Source of the DNA: Mucilaginibacter paludis DSM 18603
GTDB lineage: Bacteria; Bacteroidota; Bacteroidia; Sphingobacteriales; Sphingobacteriaceae
Assembly: GCF_000166195.2 (NCBI RefSeq)
Contig: NZ_CM001403.1
Span: forward strand, 1,426,001-1,490,000
Length of the DNA: 64,000 bases
Reading direction: 5' to 3'
Part shown: positions 9,282-17,125 of the stretch, piece by piece
How the letters are laid out: every line of letters starts with the position of its first letter
Position numbering within the stretch: the stretch's first letter is position 1
Translations under genes and position numbers: made by a program
The notes under the pieces: model-generated
Seen by the model: only the letters and a program-made list of their open reading frames with translations
What the model was told of the DNA's origin: nothing
The model's database searches: none

Positions 9282-11600
9282 TCAATATTTTGAAAAGGAA
9301 TAGCTTACGCCTAAAGTGTATATTCTTGGCGGCGCGGCGTTATAAGTATCGCCATACTGGCCGCTGGTTACCGTGGTAGCGTACAGCTTATTGGTCACGT
9401 TCATGGCGTTAAACCAGATGCCGGCGCCTTTTACAATGCGCTTAAAATCGTACCCGAATCGCAGGTTATAAATATCATAACCTGAATAAGTTTTGGTATT
9501 GGCCGGATCGGTAAAGTATTTGTCGATATGCTGCCACTCGGCCGAAGCGCGGAAACCCGGCATAAAAAGTGGCTTATAAGTTAGTTCGGAATTGGCTATC
9601 CAGGCTGGCGCGTTGCTCATTCGGTTACCGTTATATACCTTTACCTTGCCGTTAGCCACTTCGCTATACTCTACATAAGTGTGCCTGGCATTGGTACCGC
9701 TAAAGCGGAAGCTGATTGCTTTAACCGGCGCGTAGGTAAGCGCGTATTCAATACCGCGGTGCCTTGTAGCCCCGGCATTTTGGTTTTGGGTGGTATTGTC
9801 GGGCAACAGTTGCGATATAATTTCGTTATGGCCCTCCAGGTCATACAGGCTCAATTCCAGATACATTTTTTTATCTAATGCCGATAGCCATCCGCCCAAC
9901 TCGTAATTGCTAAAAGTGGCTTGCTTTAAAGGCGTTAGCTGGCGCGCGCTGTACAGGCCGCTGGTTTCGGGCGGCTGAAACCCCACGCTGTAGTTGGCGT
10001 AAAAACCTTTGTTGCCGCCCAAATCATAAGTTAAACCTAACTTGGGTGCTACAATATTAAAATCGTTGGTTTCCTGTTGCTTGTATTTGGTATTGCTTGC
10101 AGGCAGTCCGTTGGTAAAATTATAATGCACATGGTCATACCTTAAACCGGCCACAACACGCAGGGCATCTACCGGGCGAAGCTCAAATTGGGTATATGCC
10201 GCAGTGTTTAACAGGCCTATTTTATAATTATCGATATAAGTGCCTGCATTGCTAAAGCCGGTATAATAATTATTAACAACATCCTTCTGGATATTTAAAA
10301 GCTGGGCATAGTATGAGCTTGGGCTATCATCAAGATAAGCACCAACAATTAACCGGGAATGCAGCCAGTTAAAATCGGCCCGGTGCTGGGTTAAAATGCC
10401 ATAGCTGGTAAACTTCTGATCGTTTACCTGCCCGTTCGAGCTCAGGTATTTACCCGAGGCATCCCGAACATCGGCAATATAATAACTGGGCAGCTGGGCC
10501 GTGGAGTTATCACGAAAAAAGACGGTAAAAAACGTATTGTTACGCTCGTTCCAGGCATGTTCAAGCCTTGAGCTGGCACGGAAAGCTTCTACCTTGCGGT
10601 AGGTAAAGCGCTGGTTGGAGCCATAGCTGCGGCTGTAAAAATGGGCGCTATCTAAACTACCCGGAGTTTGCGTATTGAGGTAATTGTAAGCCGCCGAGGT
10701 GGTAAGGCGTGTATCGGCATCAAAATCATAAGTAGTTTTGAGGTTGACGGAATATTTATCGAAATCGGAATAATCCTGCCAGCTATCCTTTTGGTGTGCT
10801 ACGTATCCGCCCGCATACAGCCCGAATTTACCTGCGGTAAAACCTCCGTCAGCATCAACCCGGCGGTAATGATAGCTATCACCCTGAACGGATATATCGC
10901 CGCTGTAACCGGATGGTGGACTTTGCGTGATAAAGTTGACCGCACCGCCGATAGAATTACTTCCGTATAGCGATGAGGCCGGGCCTTTAATTACCTCGAT
11001 ATCCTTTACACCCGCCATGTTAATTTCGTACAGCGAATTATGGTTAAAAATTCCCGTTGGGCGGATAGGCAGCCCATCTTCCATATACAGGTAAAGGGCG
11101 TTATAAGTGATGGGTTGGCGGATGGCCATGGTATGCTGCTCGTTGCCCAGGTTAACCATGTATACGCCGCTCACCTTATTGAGCAACTGGTATAAAGCAG
11201 TGGCTTTGGTATCTTTAATCTGGATGGAGTTGATCTGACTGATAGCGATAGGGGCGCTCTGGCGCGATTGTCCCTCGCGGCTGGCCGATACAATAACGGG
11301 CTGCAAATCTACATTCGAAGTTTCTAAAGTAATGTTTAACGCCTTCGCGGATGTGAGCTTATTTAAGTCGACCAGCTTTGAGGTATAACCGATCATGCTA
11401 AATCTGAGTATACCGTTAACCGACTCGGGCAGGTTAAATATTCCTTTAGCATTAGTTTGAGTGATGCCTTTCCCAGCGGGGCTGGTGATAACCACGCCGG
11501 GTAGGGGCTCGTGGGTAATGGCGTCTGTTACGGTACCTGCAATTTGGGCGTGTATTTTTATGGAGAACAGTAGTAGGATGGAGAGTATGATATAGCGCAT
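9282..11600 (-). CDS. TonB-dependent outer-membrane receptor
   Basis: The 772-residue protein starts with a signal peptide (about 1-18, ending in IHAQ), then a carboxypeptidase-like regulatory domain (about 20-105; GTVTDAITHEPLPGV), a plug domain (about 115-225; IEVIKGPASSLYGSNSIGGAVNFIT), and a 22-strand type beta-barrel to the C-terminal aromatic YSFSKY. It imports a large substrate across the outer membrane with TonB energy. The PepSY partner downstream suggests a siderophore or metal complex; the single-receptor layout lacks SusD, so polysaccharide uptake is unlikely. Only 58 bases separate its start from an IS end, so its native promoter has probably been displaced. Confidence 0.93.
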   Translation of the reverse strand: MRYIILSILLLFSIKIHAQIAGTVTDAITHEPLPGVVITSPAGKGITQTNAKGIFNLPESVNGILRFSMIGYTSKLVDLNKLTSAKALNITLETSNVDLQPVIVSASREGQSRQSAPIAISQINSIQIKDTKATALYQLLNKVSGVYMVNLGNEQHTMAIRQPITYNALYLYMEDGLPIRPTGIFNHNSLYEINMAGVKDIEVIKGPASSLYGSNSIGGAVNFITQSPPSGYSGDISVQGDSYHYRRVDADGGFTAGKFGLYAGGYVAHQKDSWQDYSDFDKYSVNLKTTYDFDADTRLTTSAAYNYLNTQTPGSLDSAHFYSRSYGSNQRFTYRKVEAFRASSRLEHAWNERNNTFFTVFFRDNSTAQLPSYYIADVRDASGKYLSSNGQVNDQKFTSYGILTQHRADFNWLHSRLIVGAYLDDSPSSYYAQLLNIQKDVVNNYYTGFSNAGTYIDNYKIGLLNTAAYTQFELRPVDALRVVAGLRYDHVHYNFTNGLPASNTKYKQQETNDFNIVAPKLGLTYDLGGNKGFYANYSVGFQPPETSGLYSARQLTPLKQATFSNYELGGWLSALDKKMYLELSLYDLEGHNEIISQLLPDNTTQNQNAGATRHRGIEYALTYAPVKAISFRFSGTNARHTYVEYSEVANGKVKVYNGNRMSNAPAWIANSELTYKPLFMPGFRASAEWQHIDKYFTDPANTKTYSGYDIYNLRFGYDFKRIVKGAGIWFNAMNVTNKLYATTVTSGQYGDTYNAAPPRIYTLGVSYSFSKY

Positions 11601-11725
11601 TTAGTGAATATTTTGATGCTTGCTGATGTTTATATTTTTTCAGTTCCCCTCTTGAGAGCATAGCCGTCAATTTAAGTAGCTGTACTCATATATTGTTGAT
11701 TTTCAGTTATTTAATTTTTAGGCGC

Positions 11726-11810
11726 GGTTTGCCCGCATGGGCAAACCTATGTATTTTTACTCTCATATTTTTCGTTTTTTAAGGCGGGGAGGTTTAGATG
11801 ACCCCGCCTT
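11726..11810 (-). terminator. Two hairpins at the transposase 3' side of the IS
   Basis: Two perfect stems lie between the transposase stop and the left IS end: AAGGCGGGG (11781-11789) with CCCCGCCTT (11802-11810), and GGTTTGCCC (11726-11734) with GGGCAAACC (11739-11747). They would stop transcripts leaving the transposase gene and would also shield the receptor gene from read-through. Confidence 0.65.
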
Positions 11811-11858
11811 TCTTATTTTTGTTTAACTATCTAAATATAGTATTTAAATATCTAATAA

Positions 11859-13118
11859 TCAAATACTTATTACAATTTCTTCTATTTTTAACCTATGTTT
11901 TCTGTGCTCTTTTGAAAGGTGCTTTAAGTTTAATTTCTCCAACAGAGCTAACCACTTTGAGCATATCCCTAAAAGCTGCGCTCGCAATTCTTCTTTCGTA
12001 GAAGCGATTAGTCGATGCACCTTTAAAACACTAATTTGACCTATCTTACCGATAGCCATGCATATTTTCCAACTCAAAACTGCCCAGATCAACTTACTGT
12101 ATAATATACTGGTTATACGATCCGAACTTCCTTTGGGGAACGTGTGTATCTTTAAAAACGACTTCCATGCTTTAAAAACCAATTCTATCTGCCATCGCAG
12201 GTGATATAACTTTTGGATCAATTCAGCGCTATATTTTTCGCTCACCAGGTTGGTAACAATAAAGTTAAACCCTGCCCGCTCTTTGAATCCCTTACTGGTG
12301 GTACTGCCTTTCTTTTTATTGTACTTTTCAGTATTGGCTATCCGCCTTGCCTTGAGCTCTTCACTTACCGGTTCTATTATTATCCTTACCGGCATCTTAT
12401 CAGCTCCGATATATACCTGTTGATCAAATACGCCGGTTATGCCTTGTAGTTTCGACAACTCTAACTTTTGGTATTGGTCGTCCTTTAATAGATAAATCGT
12501 TGTTTTCGGACATAATTTATTAATAAAGAAAGCTTTGACTTTGTTAATATTGTTCATATAACTCAAGTGAGTGTAACCCAGATCTCTCATATATAATACC
12601 CCCGGCTGAATTGATGCCTTGTCCAGATGACTCTCACCCTGGTCATTTGCGTTGGCCGGAGTTACTTTGATATCGCTTTTACCACTTTTGATTTCAAATT
12701 CAAATTGTACAGATGCTCCCGCTTTCATCCCACTTCCTTTTGTTCCGGGGAATGTCTCTGCAATAACTTCCGGCAACGCGAAACGGGTAGAATCTTTGAT
12801 ACGGATCTCCAAGCCCTGTGTTTGCTCTTGCGGTAACTCAACTGCTATTAATTGCTCAAAAACGGCTTGTACAAACTTTGTCATATTGCTGTGATGTCTT
12901 TGATGCAATGCCTGCTTCGAAATATCAAGCCCATCCCTCCGCATTAACTGCATACTCATGCCGTTAAACGATTGATCTCCATCAAATAACGCCATATCCA
13001 ATAGTTCCTTGCCTCCCACTTTTCGTTTGCGTTGTATAGCCTCTGTTTTACGGGCCAGGCCATCTAACACCGTTGGTTCAAATAGTTCCGAACTCATTCG
13101 CTCGAATAATGACTGCAA
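11859..13118 (-). CDS. IS4-family DDE transposase
   Basis: The 419-residue enzyme cuts and joins the IS ends. The YREK signature of IS4 transposases is visible as Y-(2)-R-(3)-E-(6)-K in YHLRWQIELVFKAWK, at about residues 305-319, and the catalytic Asp residues are likely those in LFDGDQSF and VLYMRDLGY. The gene is uninterrupted, so the element could still be active. It is transcribed in the same direction as the receptor genes that it precedes. Confidence 0.93.
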   Translation of the reverse strand: MQSLFERMSSELFEPTVLDGLARKTEAIQRKRKVGGKELLDMALFDGDQSFNGMSMQLMRRDGLDISKQALHQRHHSNMTKFVQAVFEQLIAVELPQEQTQGLEIRIKDSTRFALPEVIAETFPGTKGSGMKAGASVQFEFEIKSGKSDIKVTPANANDQGESHLDKASIQPGVLYMRDLGYTHLSYMNNINKVKAFFINKLCPKTTIYLLKDDQYQKLELSKLQGITGVFDQQVYIGADKMPVRIIIEPVSEELKARRIANTEKYNKKKGSTTSKGFKERAGFNFIVTNLVSEKYSAELIQKLYHLRWQIELVFKAWKSFLKIHTFPKGSSDRITSILYSKLIWAVLSWKICMAIGKIGQISVLKVHRLIASTKEELRAQLLGICSKWLALLEKLNLKHLSKEHRKHRLKIEEIVISI

Positions 13119-13184
13119 TTTTGCAGTTCCGATTCTTGCTCTAAAAAAATTTTATCCCTTTTTTTTCTAAAGTTGACGGCTATG

Positions 13185-13445
13185 CTCTCAAGAGGGTTTG
13201 CTTGTGCGGTTGCTGGAGGGTATTTGCTGCGCGACGAATATCCTGTCGCTCGCATAGAACACACCCCTCCGCCCCTCTCGAGAGGGGAATCGCACGGGGC
13301 CTGGCTTTTTAATTTTTAGTTCCCCCCTTGAGGGGGGCGGGTTTCGCTGTGCGGCTGCAAGGGGTGTGTTCACCGCGCGACAGATATTTATTGTCGCTTG
13401 CATAGAACACACCCGCTCCGAGAGGCAAATGGCACAGGGCCTCGC
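13185..13445. repeat. Two tandem units of the CTCTYRAGAG palindromic repeat
   Basis: After the right IS end come two units of about 130 bases. Each has the order: half A (CTCTYRAGAG-type core, then TGCGGCTGCAGGGGTGTGTTC), a short GCGAC...GTCGC hairpin, and half A' (GAACACACCCCTCC, then a CTCTCGAGAG core and ATCGCAC). In the second unit GGGTGTGTTC (13362-13371) pairs with GAACACACCC (13405-13414) and GCGACA (13377-13382) with TGTCGC (13392-13397). The first unit is the one split by the IS, its start being left at 11641-11658. The remaining bases up to the next gene carry GTTAGTTAGTTAG and TAACCCAATAAC words (13565-13610). Confidence 0.75.
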
Positions 13446-13614
13446 CGTAATTATGGGGCTTATGCTGTTAGTAAACTAATTTACAGACGCTATTTGTCAC
13501 GTGAATACCTGCGCAGAGTTAGTTCGCAGAAGATATACTCCGCGATGCTATAACTTATCACTAATAGTTAGTTAGTTAGTTAGTAACAATAACAGTTAAC
13601 CCAATAACTAAAAC

Positions 13615-13983
13615 TTACACTCTTGGTGGCTGAAAGATAACTCCGGGCTGTACAGGCTGTACGGCGAAATGATAGGGGGTCGCGATGATCTGCAACAATT
13701 GATTGTGGAATTGGATAGGTGCCGAAGTGGCGAAGAATACTTCCTGGAAAAGGCTCTTCTGAGTTTGGCGCTCTTCGCTTCGTTCCTTTTCTTCGGCTTG
13801 CTTTATTTTTTTGGCTAAGTAGCACTTACCGTTACAATGCATCCAGGGCTTATCGCGGTTTTCGCAAAGCGTACTGGCAATAAACTTCTGATTTAAGTTG
13901 AAACCTGCAAAAACATACAATTGCGTAAAATTTGCCGATAGAATGGCAAACATCAGGAACAATGTAGTTATACGGCTTAACAT
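13615..13983 (-). CDS. Small Cys-containing protein of metal-uptake loci
   Basis: The 122-residue protein has an N-terminal hydrophobic segment (about 3-25) that can act as a signal or anchor, then a Cys-bearing stretch in which CENRDKP is followed by MHCNGKCYLAKK (about residues 40-60), and a charged and then aliphatic tail. I have seen similar proteins beside TonB receptor/PepSY pairs in Bacteroidota, but do not know a function. The spaced Cys and His residues could bind a metal. It probably headed the receptor operon before the repeat and IS separated them. Confidence 0.75.
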   Translation of the reverse strand: MLSRITTLFLMFAILSANFTQLYVFAGFNLNQKFIASTLCENRDKPWMHCNGKCYLAKKIKQAEEKERSEERQTQKSLFQEVFFATSAPIQFHNQLLQIIATPYHFAVQPVQPGVIFQPPRV

Positions 13984-14099
13984 TGCTGCAAAGGTATGAA
14001 GTTTGCAGATTTAAGGAGGTATGAAATGAAAATTTTTGTGTGAATTTATTGGATAAATGCTCACAATTAATTCAATTTTTGATAAGCAATAAGAATTAA

Positions 14100-14115
14100 C
14101 AAAATACGTATTTTG
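14100..14115. promoter_or_regulatory. Perfect 16-bp palindrome, probable TA operator
   Basis: CAAAATACGTATTTTG is a perfect palindrome 17 bases ahead of the antitoxin ATG at 14133. Its core ATACGTAT also occurs in the promoter of the second toxin-antitoxin locus at 60049-60056. Antitoxins normally bind such a site to repress their own operon. Confidence 0.6.
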
Positions 14116-14132
14116 TATAAATTGATTGTGTT

Positions 14133-14330
14133 ATGCAAAGTCAAAAATTAAACGATTTACAATTAGAGCTCTTAAACCTGTACTCATTTGAGCCTAAAGA
14201 AGAAGATCTTTTGGCAATAAAAAATTTGCTTGCTCAATATTTTTCAAATAAGCATCAGAAAAATATTCAATTAGCTATTGACGAAAAGGGTATAACAGAA
14301 GCTGATTTGGATAATTGGATTGATGAATAA
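14133..14330 (+). CDS. Putative antitoxin of a broken PIN toxin locus
   Basis: The 65-residue protein is acidic and helical, with no motif that I can name (it ends DEKGITEADLDNWIDE). It is judged an antitoxin because its last codons overlap the start of a PIN-domain gene by eight bases and because a palindromic operator lies just upstream. It has no stop or frameshift, while its toxin partner is destroyed, so it may survive as an orphan regulator or as protection against a related toxin. Confidence 0.7.
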   Translation: MQSQKLNDLQLELLNLYSFEPKEEDLLAIKNLLAQYFSNKHQKNIQLAIDEKGITEADLDNWIDE

Positions 14331-14731
14331 GTTCCGCCTTATTCTTGATACTAACATATTCGTGGTTTCGCTTGCTCCACGTTATAAATACAATTTGGAT
14401 ATATCAATCATTGAACCATAGCAAATTTGACATGATAGTGTCAAACGAAATTTTAACTGATACCAGGAACAAATAACAATTCAGTATAGCATCGAGCATA
14501 CATAAGCATCGCTTGGCTTCTTTTATTACTTCCAAATGTTATCCTCAAAACCCATCCTACTTATGGCAATTGGTAGAGAATGACAAAGACCACAACAAAT
14601 TTATAGATTGTTATATAGCCAGCCAGTCGGATTATATCATAAGCAATGATCGTCATCTACATCAATTAAAAAATAATCGATTCCCACATATTGCCATTTT
14701 GCGTTATGATGAATTTGAAGAAATGTATTAA
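14323..14731 (+). pseudogene. Decayed PIN-domain toxin
   Basis: The reading frame starts well (MNKFRLILDTNIFVVSLAP, with the first PIN acidic Asp in LDTN) but stops at 14419-14421. Further down in the same direction the lost remainder is still readable, with frame changes and another stop: SKFDMIVSNEILTD, then [37 protein letters not shown] and the end at 14731. The later PIN acids (NKFIDCYI and ISNDRHL) are preserved. At least one nonsense change and one indel separate it from a working RNase toxin. Confidence 0.85.
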
Positions 14732-14798
14732 GATATTTTATAACTTCCGGCATTCATTTTCACATCCGCACCTATCCGCATCTGCACATTTAAATCAA

Positions 14799-15692
14799 TC
14801 ACCTTACCGGTTCAATAAAAATTTGTTTGATGCGTGGAAACTGCGACTGGATATTTTTGCTAATACGTTCTATGGCATCGGTAATCTGCCCGGTGTTCAG
14901 GTCGGGCTTAAAAATGGTATTGAGCTGCATTAATACCTCTTCGGGGCCCATATAAGTAGAGAAATGTTTTTTCACCTTAATCACAGCTTCATCGGCTTCC
15001 GTTAGCGCCACTATTGTACGCATATTTTTTTTACTGGTAGGTTCCCCCATCAACAAACTCTTGCTTTCGCGCACCAGCAACAAAGATATCACAATCATAA
15101 TGATCCCGATCAGCATCGATGCCCCGCCATCACAGTATGGACTATGAAACAAGCGCCCCAGGTATACCCCACCAAAAGCTATCACCAGGCCAAACAGATC
15201 ACCCACATCGCCTAATAATACAATAAAAGTGGGCGGGTCTTTACTTTCGGTTACCGCCTTAAAAAATGATGTATGGCCACGCTGTTTGTTGAATTCCTTT
15301 AAAGCGGTGTATAACGACACGCAAGTAAATAGAAAGGCAATGCCCAGGATAATGTAAGTAAGTGTAGGGCTTCCGCTGATTTCCGGACGCCTCAATCGCA
15401 GCACACCTTGATAAAACGATATACAGCCTCCTAAAATAAATATCACCAGCGATACCATAAACGACCAGAAATACAACTCCCTGCCATAACCAAAGGGCCT
15501 TTCATCGTCTGGCGATTTCCGGCTTGACCGTACGCCCCATATCAACATGAGTTGACTGAAGGCATCGATAACCGAGTGGATCCCTTCCGAAATCATAGAT
15601 GAACTTCCTGTTATCATAGCCGCTATAAACTTTGAGGCGGCTATTATAATATCTACACCTAATGAAACGTAAAGAAACGTTCTCGATTTCAT
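14799..15692 (-). CDS. Cation diffusion facilitator (metal efflux) protein
   Basis: The 297-residue protein belongs to the CDF family, which exports Zn, Co, Fe or Mn in exchange for protons. The HxxxD metal site of helix 2 is seen in HSVIDAFSQ (His39, Asp43); six membrane helices span about 8-205 and a cytoplasmic domain of about 85 residues follows. The second site in helix 5 reads LGDVGDLFGL. The gene stands alone. The gap upstream (15693-15989) shows nothing. Confidence 0.92.
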   Translation of the reverse strand: MKSRTFLYVSLGVDIIIAASKFIAAMITGSSSMISEGIHSVIDAFSQLMLIWGVRSSRKSPDDERPFGYGRELYFWSFMVSLVIFILGGCISFYQGVLRLRRPEISGSPTLTYIILGIAFLFTCVSLYTALKEFNKQRGHTSFFKAVTESKDPPTFIVLLGDVGDLFGLVIAFGGVYLGRLFHSPYCDGGASMLIGIIMIVISLLLVRESKSLLMGEPTSKKNMRTIVALTEADEAVIKVKKHFSTYMGPEEVLMQLNTIFKPDLNTGQITDAIERISKNIQSQFPRIKQIFIEPVR

Positions 15693-15989
15693 TCCTGATT
15701 TATTGTTTTATAAGGCATCCGGTTATATAACAATTAAAATGCCTACAGTTTGCGGCGAAATAAATTATTACGAACTATTGAAGAACCTTGCACTTAAAAT
15801 GAAAGATAGGCTGCCGTATAGAAAACTGCGGTAACTGAAATGAAACTATTTTGCAATAAATGATCAATCAGCTGAGATGTAACTGAATATAGGCACTCCC
15901 ATACTTGCTACGAGGCGAAAACACAGCGGTGGAAATTGCCCCGCCGAACATTCAATCACCGCATTGAAATCCCTAAATCCAACCCGTTA

Positions 15990-16508
15990 TCACTGAATTC
16001 CGAGCTCGGGCATTGGCAAGGATTTTTTCTTTGCTTTAATTTTGATTACCTGATAGCTTGTGCCGGCGATAAAAAAAAAGAAAATGATAGTTAAATTGAT
16101 TTTTACAATTGACGAAGCCGGATCTGTCGCCAAGGGTTGACTAAGAGGTAAGCGGGTAAGTGTTTCCACCGTGGCCGGAATCATAGACAAGAACAGTGTA
16201 AACGACATGATGATAGTTTGCACGTAATCGGCAAACTTTTTTAGCGGCTTAATGGCATAAGCGTAGATGGCAATGGGCAATAACAGCAAAATGATAATAG
16301 CAAGGGGATGACCGGGTGTAAGATGGCCGGTTTTCATGATAGGTAATGCGGTAAGGCAGGCAATAACGGTTAATACGGTATATAACCTACCGGCACCCTC
16401 CATAGGGTTAAGTTTTCCGTACCTGGGCAGTGCATAAACTGCTACTAAAACGGCAAGCACACTAATAGCAGTGTGAATAATTCCAAGGATTGATAAATGA
16501 TTAGGCAT
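15990..16508 (-). CDS. Hypothetical membrane protein, about five helices
   Basis: The chain from the ATG at 16508 (MPNHLSILGIIHTAISV) is 172 residues with about five hydrophobic segments and a Lys-rich C-terminal end (IKAKKKSL). A longer reading from 16598 would add a 30-residue stretch and is less attractive because the 16508 start puts the first helix next to the N-terminus. The layout resembles small DUF2231-like or DoxX-like membrane proteins, but no defining motif is visible. I do not recognise the family. Confidence 0.6.
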   Translation of the reverse strand: MPNHLSILGIIHTAISVLAVLVAVYALPRYGKLNPMEGAGRLYTVLTVIACLTALPIMKTGHLTPGHPLAIIILLLLPIAIYAYAIKPLKKFADYVQTIIMSFTLFLSMIPATVETLTRLPLSQPLATDPASSIVKINLTIIFFFFIAGTSYQVIKIKAKKKSLPMPELGIQ

Positions 16509-16722
16509 AGCTTTGATTATTAAGTGATTAGAATAATGAAAGTTAAGAAAAAAAATAAAAACGGAAAGTACGACGCTCAATTTATAACTTCCGGGCACAA
16601 TATGAGGATACGATAAGTTGTTGTACCCGTATAATATTTACCAGCATGGAGTAGGGCTGTCAAAATATAAATAGCAAACAATGCACTTACCCGATTGTAT
16701 AATTATTAAACCTGCAGAAACC

Positions 16723-17016
16723 ATGATCAAGTTAGGATTATTAATTACCCTGGAAGCCAAACCCGGGAAGGAAGCCGAGGTAGAAGCCTTTTTAAAAAGC
16801 GCACTCCCTTTAGCCCAAAACGAGCCCGATACCATTAACTGGTACGCCACCAAAATCAACGCCAACACCTTTGGTATATTCGATACCTTTATTGACGAAC
16901 AGGGCAGGCAGGCTCACTTAAAAGGCCCTATTGCAGCCGCTTTGATGGCCAAAGCAAACGACTTGCTAATTAAGCCCCCGCTTATTGAACCAATTGACCT
17001 ACTGGTTTCAAAATAA
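16723..17016 (+). CDS. Antibiotic biosynthesis monooxygenase (ABM) domain protein
   Basis: The single ABM fold of 97 residues starts at MIKLGLLITLEAKPGKEAEVE and keeps the family phrases EAEVEAFL, and NWYATKINANTFGIFDTF in place of the usual aromatic sheet. Members range from monooxygenases and heme-degrading enzymes to proteins without known activity. The preferred start is the ATG at 16723; a frame open from 16681 adds 14 residues that do not fit the domain. It precedes the permease gene by about 110 bases in the same direction. Confidence 0.82.
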   Translation: MIKLGLLITLEAKPGKEAEVEAFLKSALPLAQNEPDTINWYATKINANTFGIFDTFIDEQGRQAHLKGPIAAALMAKANDLLIKPPLIEPIDLLVSK

Positions 17017-17125
17017 CCGTATATGGATAAATAATATCCTATTAAGGCTACCCCACGCCTGCAAAAAATGGTAATCAGTAAAACGGGGGCATGTTTTATT
17101 TAAAAAAACAGTATTTTAGGCTGAT

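Larger units (their letters stand above)
11659..13184. mobile_element. Complete IS4-family insertion sequence
   Basis: The element is 1526 bp. Its left end reads CATAGCCGTCAATTTAAG at 11659 and its right end, on the minus strand, CATAGCCGTCAACTTTAG at 13184; ends that start CAT and contain CAA(C/T)TTAAG resemble the IS231-type branch of IS4. It carries one intact transposase gene. Both ends abut a palindromic 10-mer: CTCTTGAGAG on the left (11649-11658) and CTCTCAAGAG on the right (13185-13194). These match as a direct repeat at 8 of 10 positions and as an inverted repeat at 10 of 10, so a simple target-site duplication is not proven. The element sits inside a dispersed repeat between the TonB receptor and a small upstream gene. 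Confidence 0.9.

Noticed and set aside
13188..13412. 74-residue reading frame on the minus strand
   Set aside because: It is a translation of the palindromic repeat (RNPPPSRGE-like text) and recurs wherever the repeat does; there is no sign of selection as protein.
14342..14731. 72-residue protein at the end of the PIN pseudogene as a separate gene
   Set aside because: It is the C-terminal remainder of the PIN domain, in a shifted frame with no start signal.
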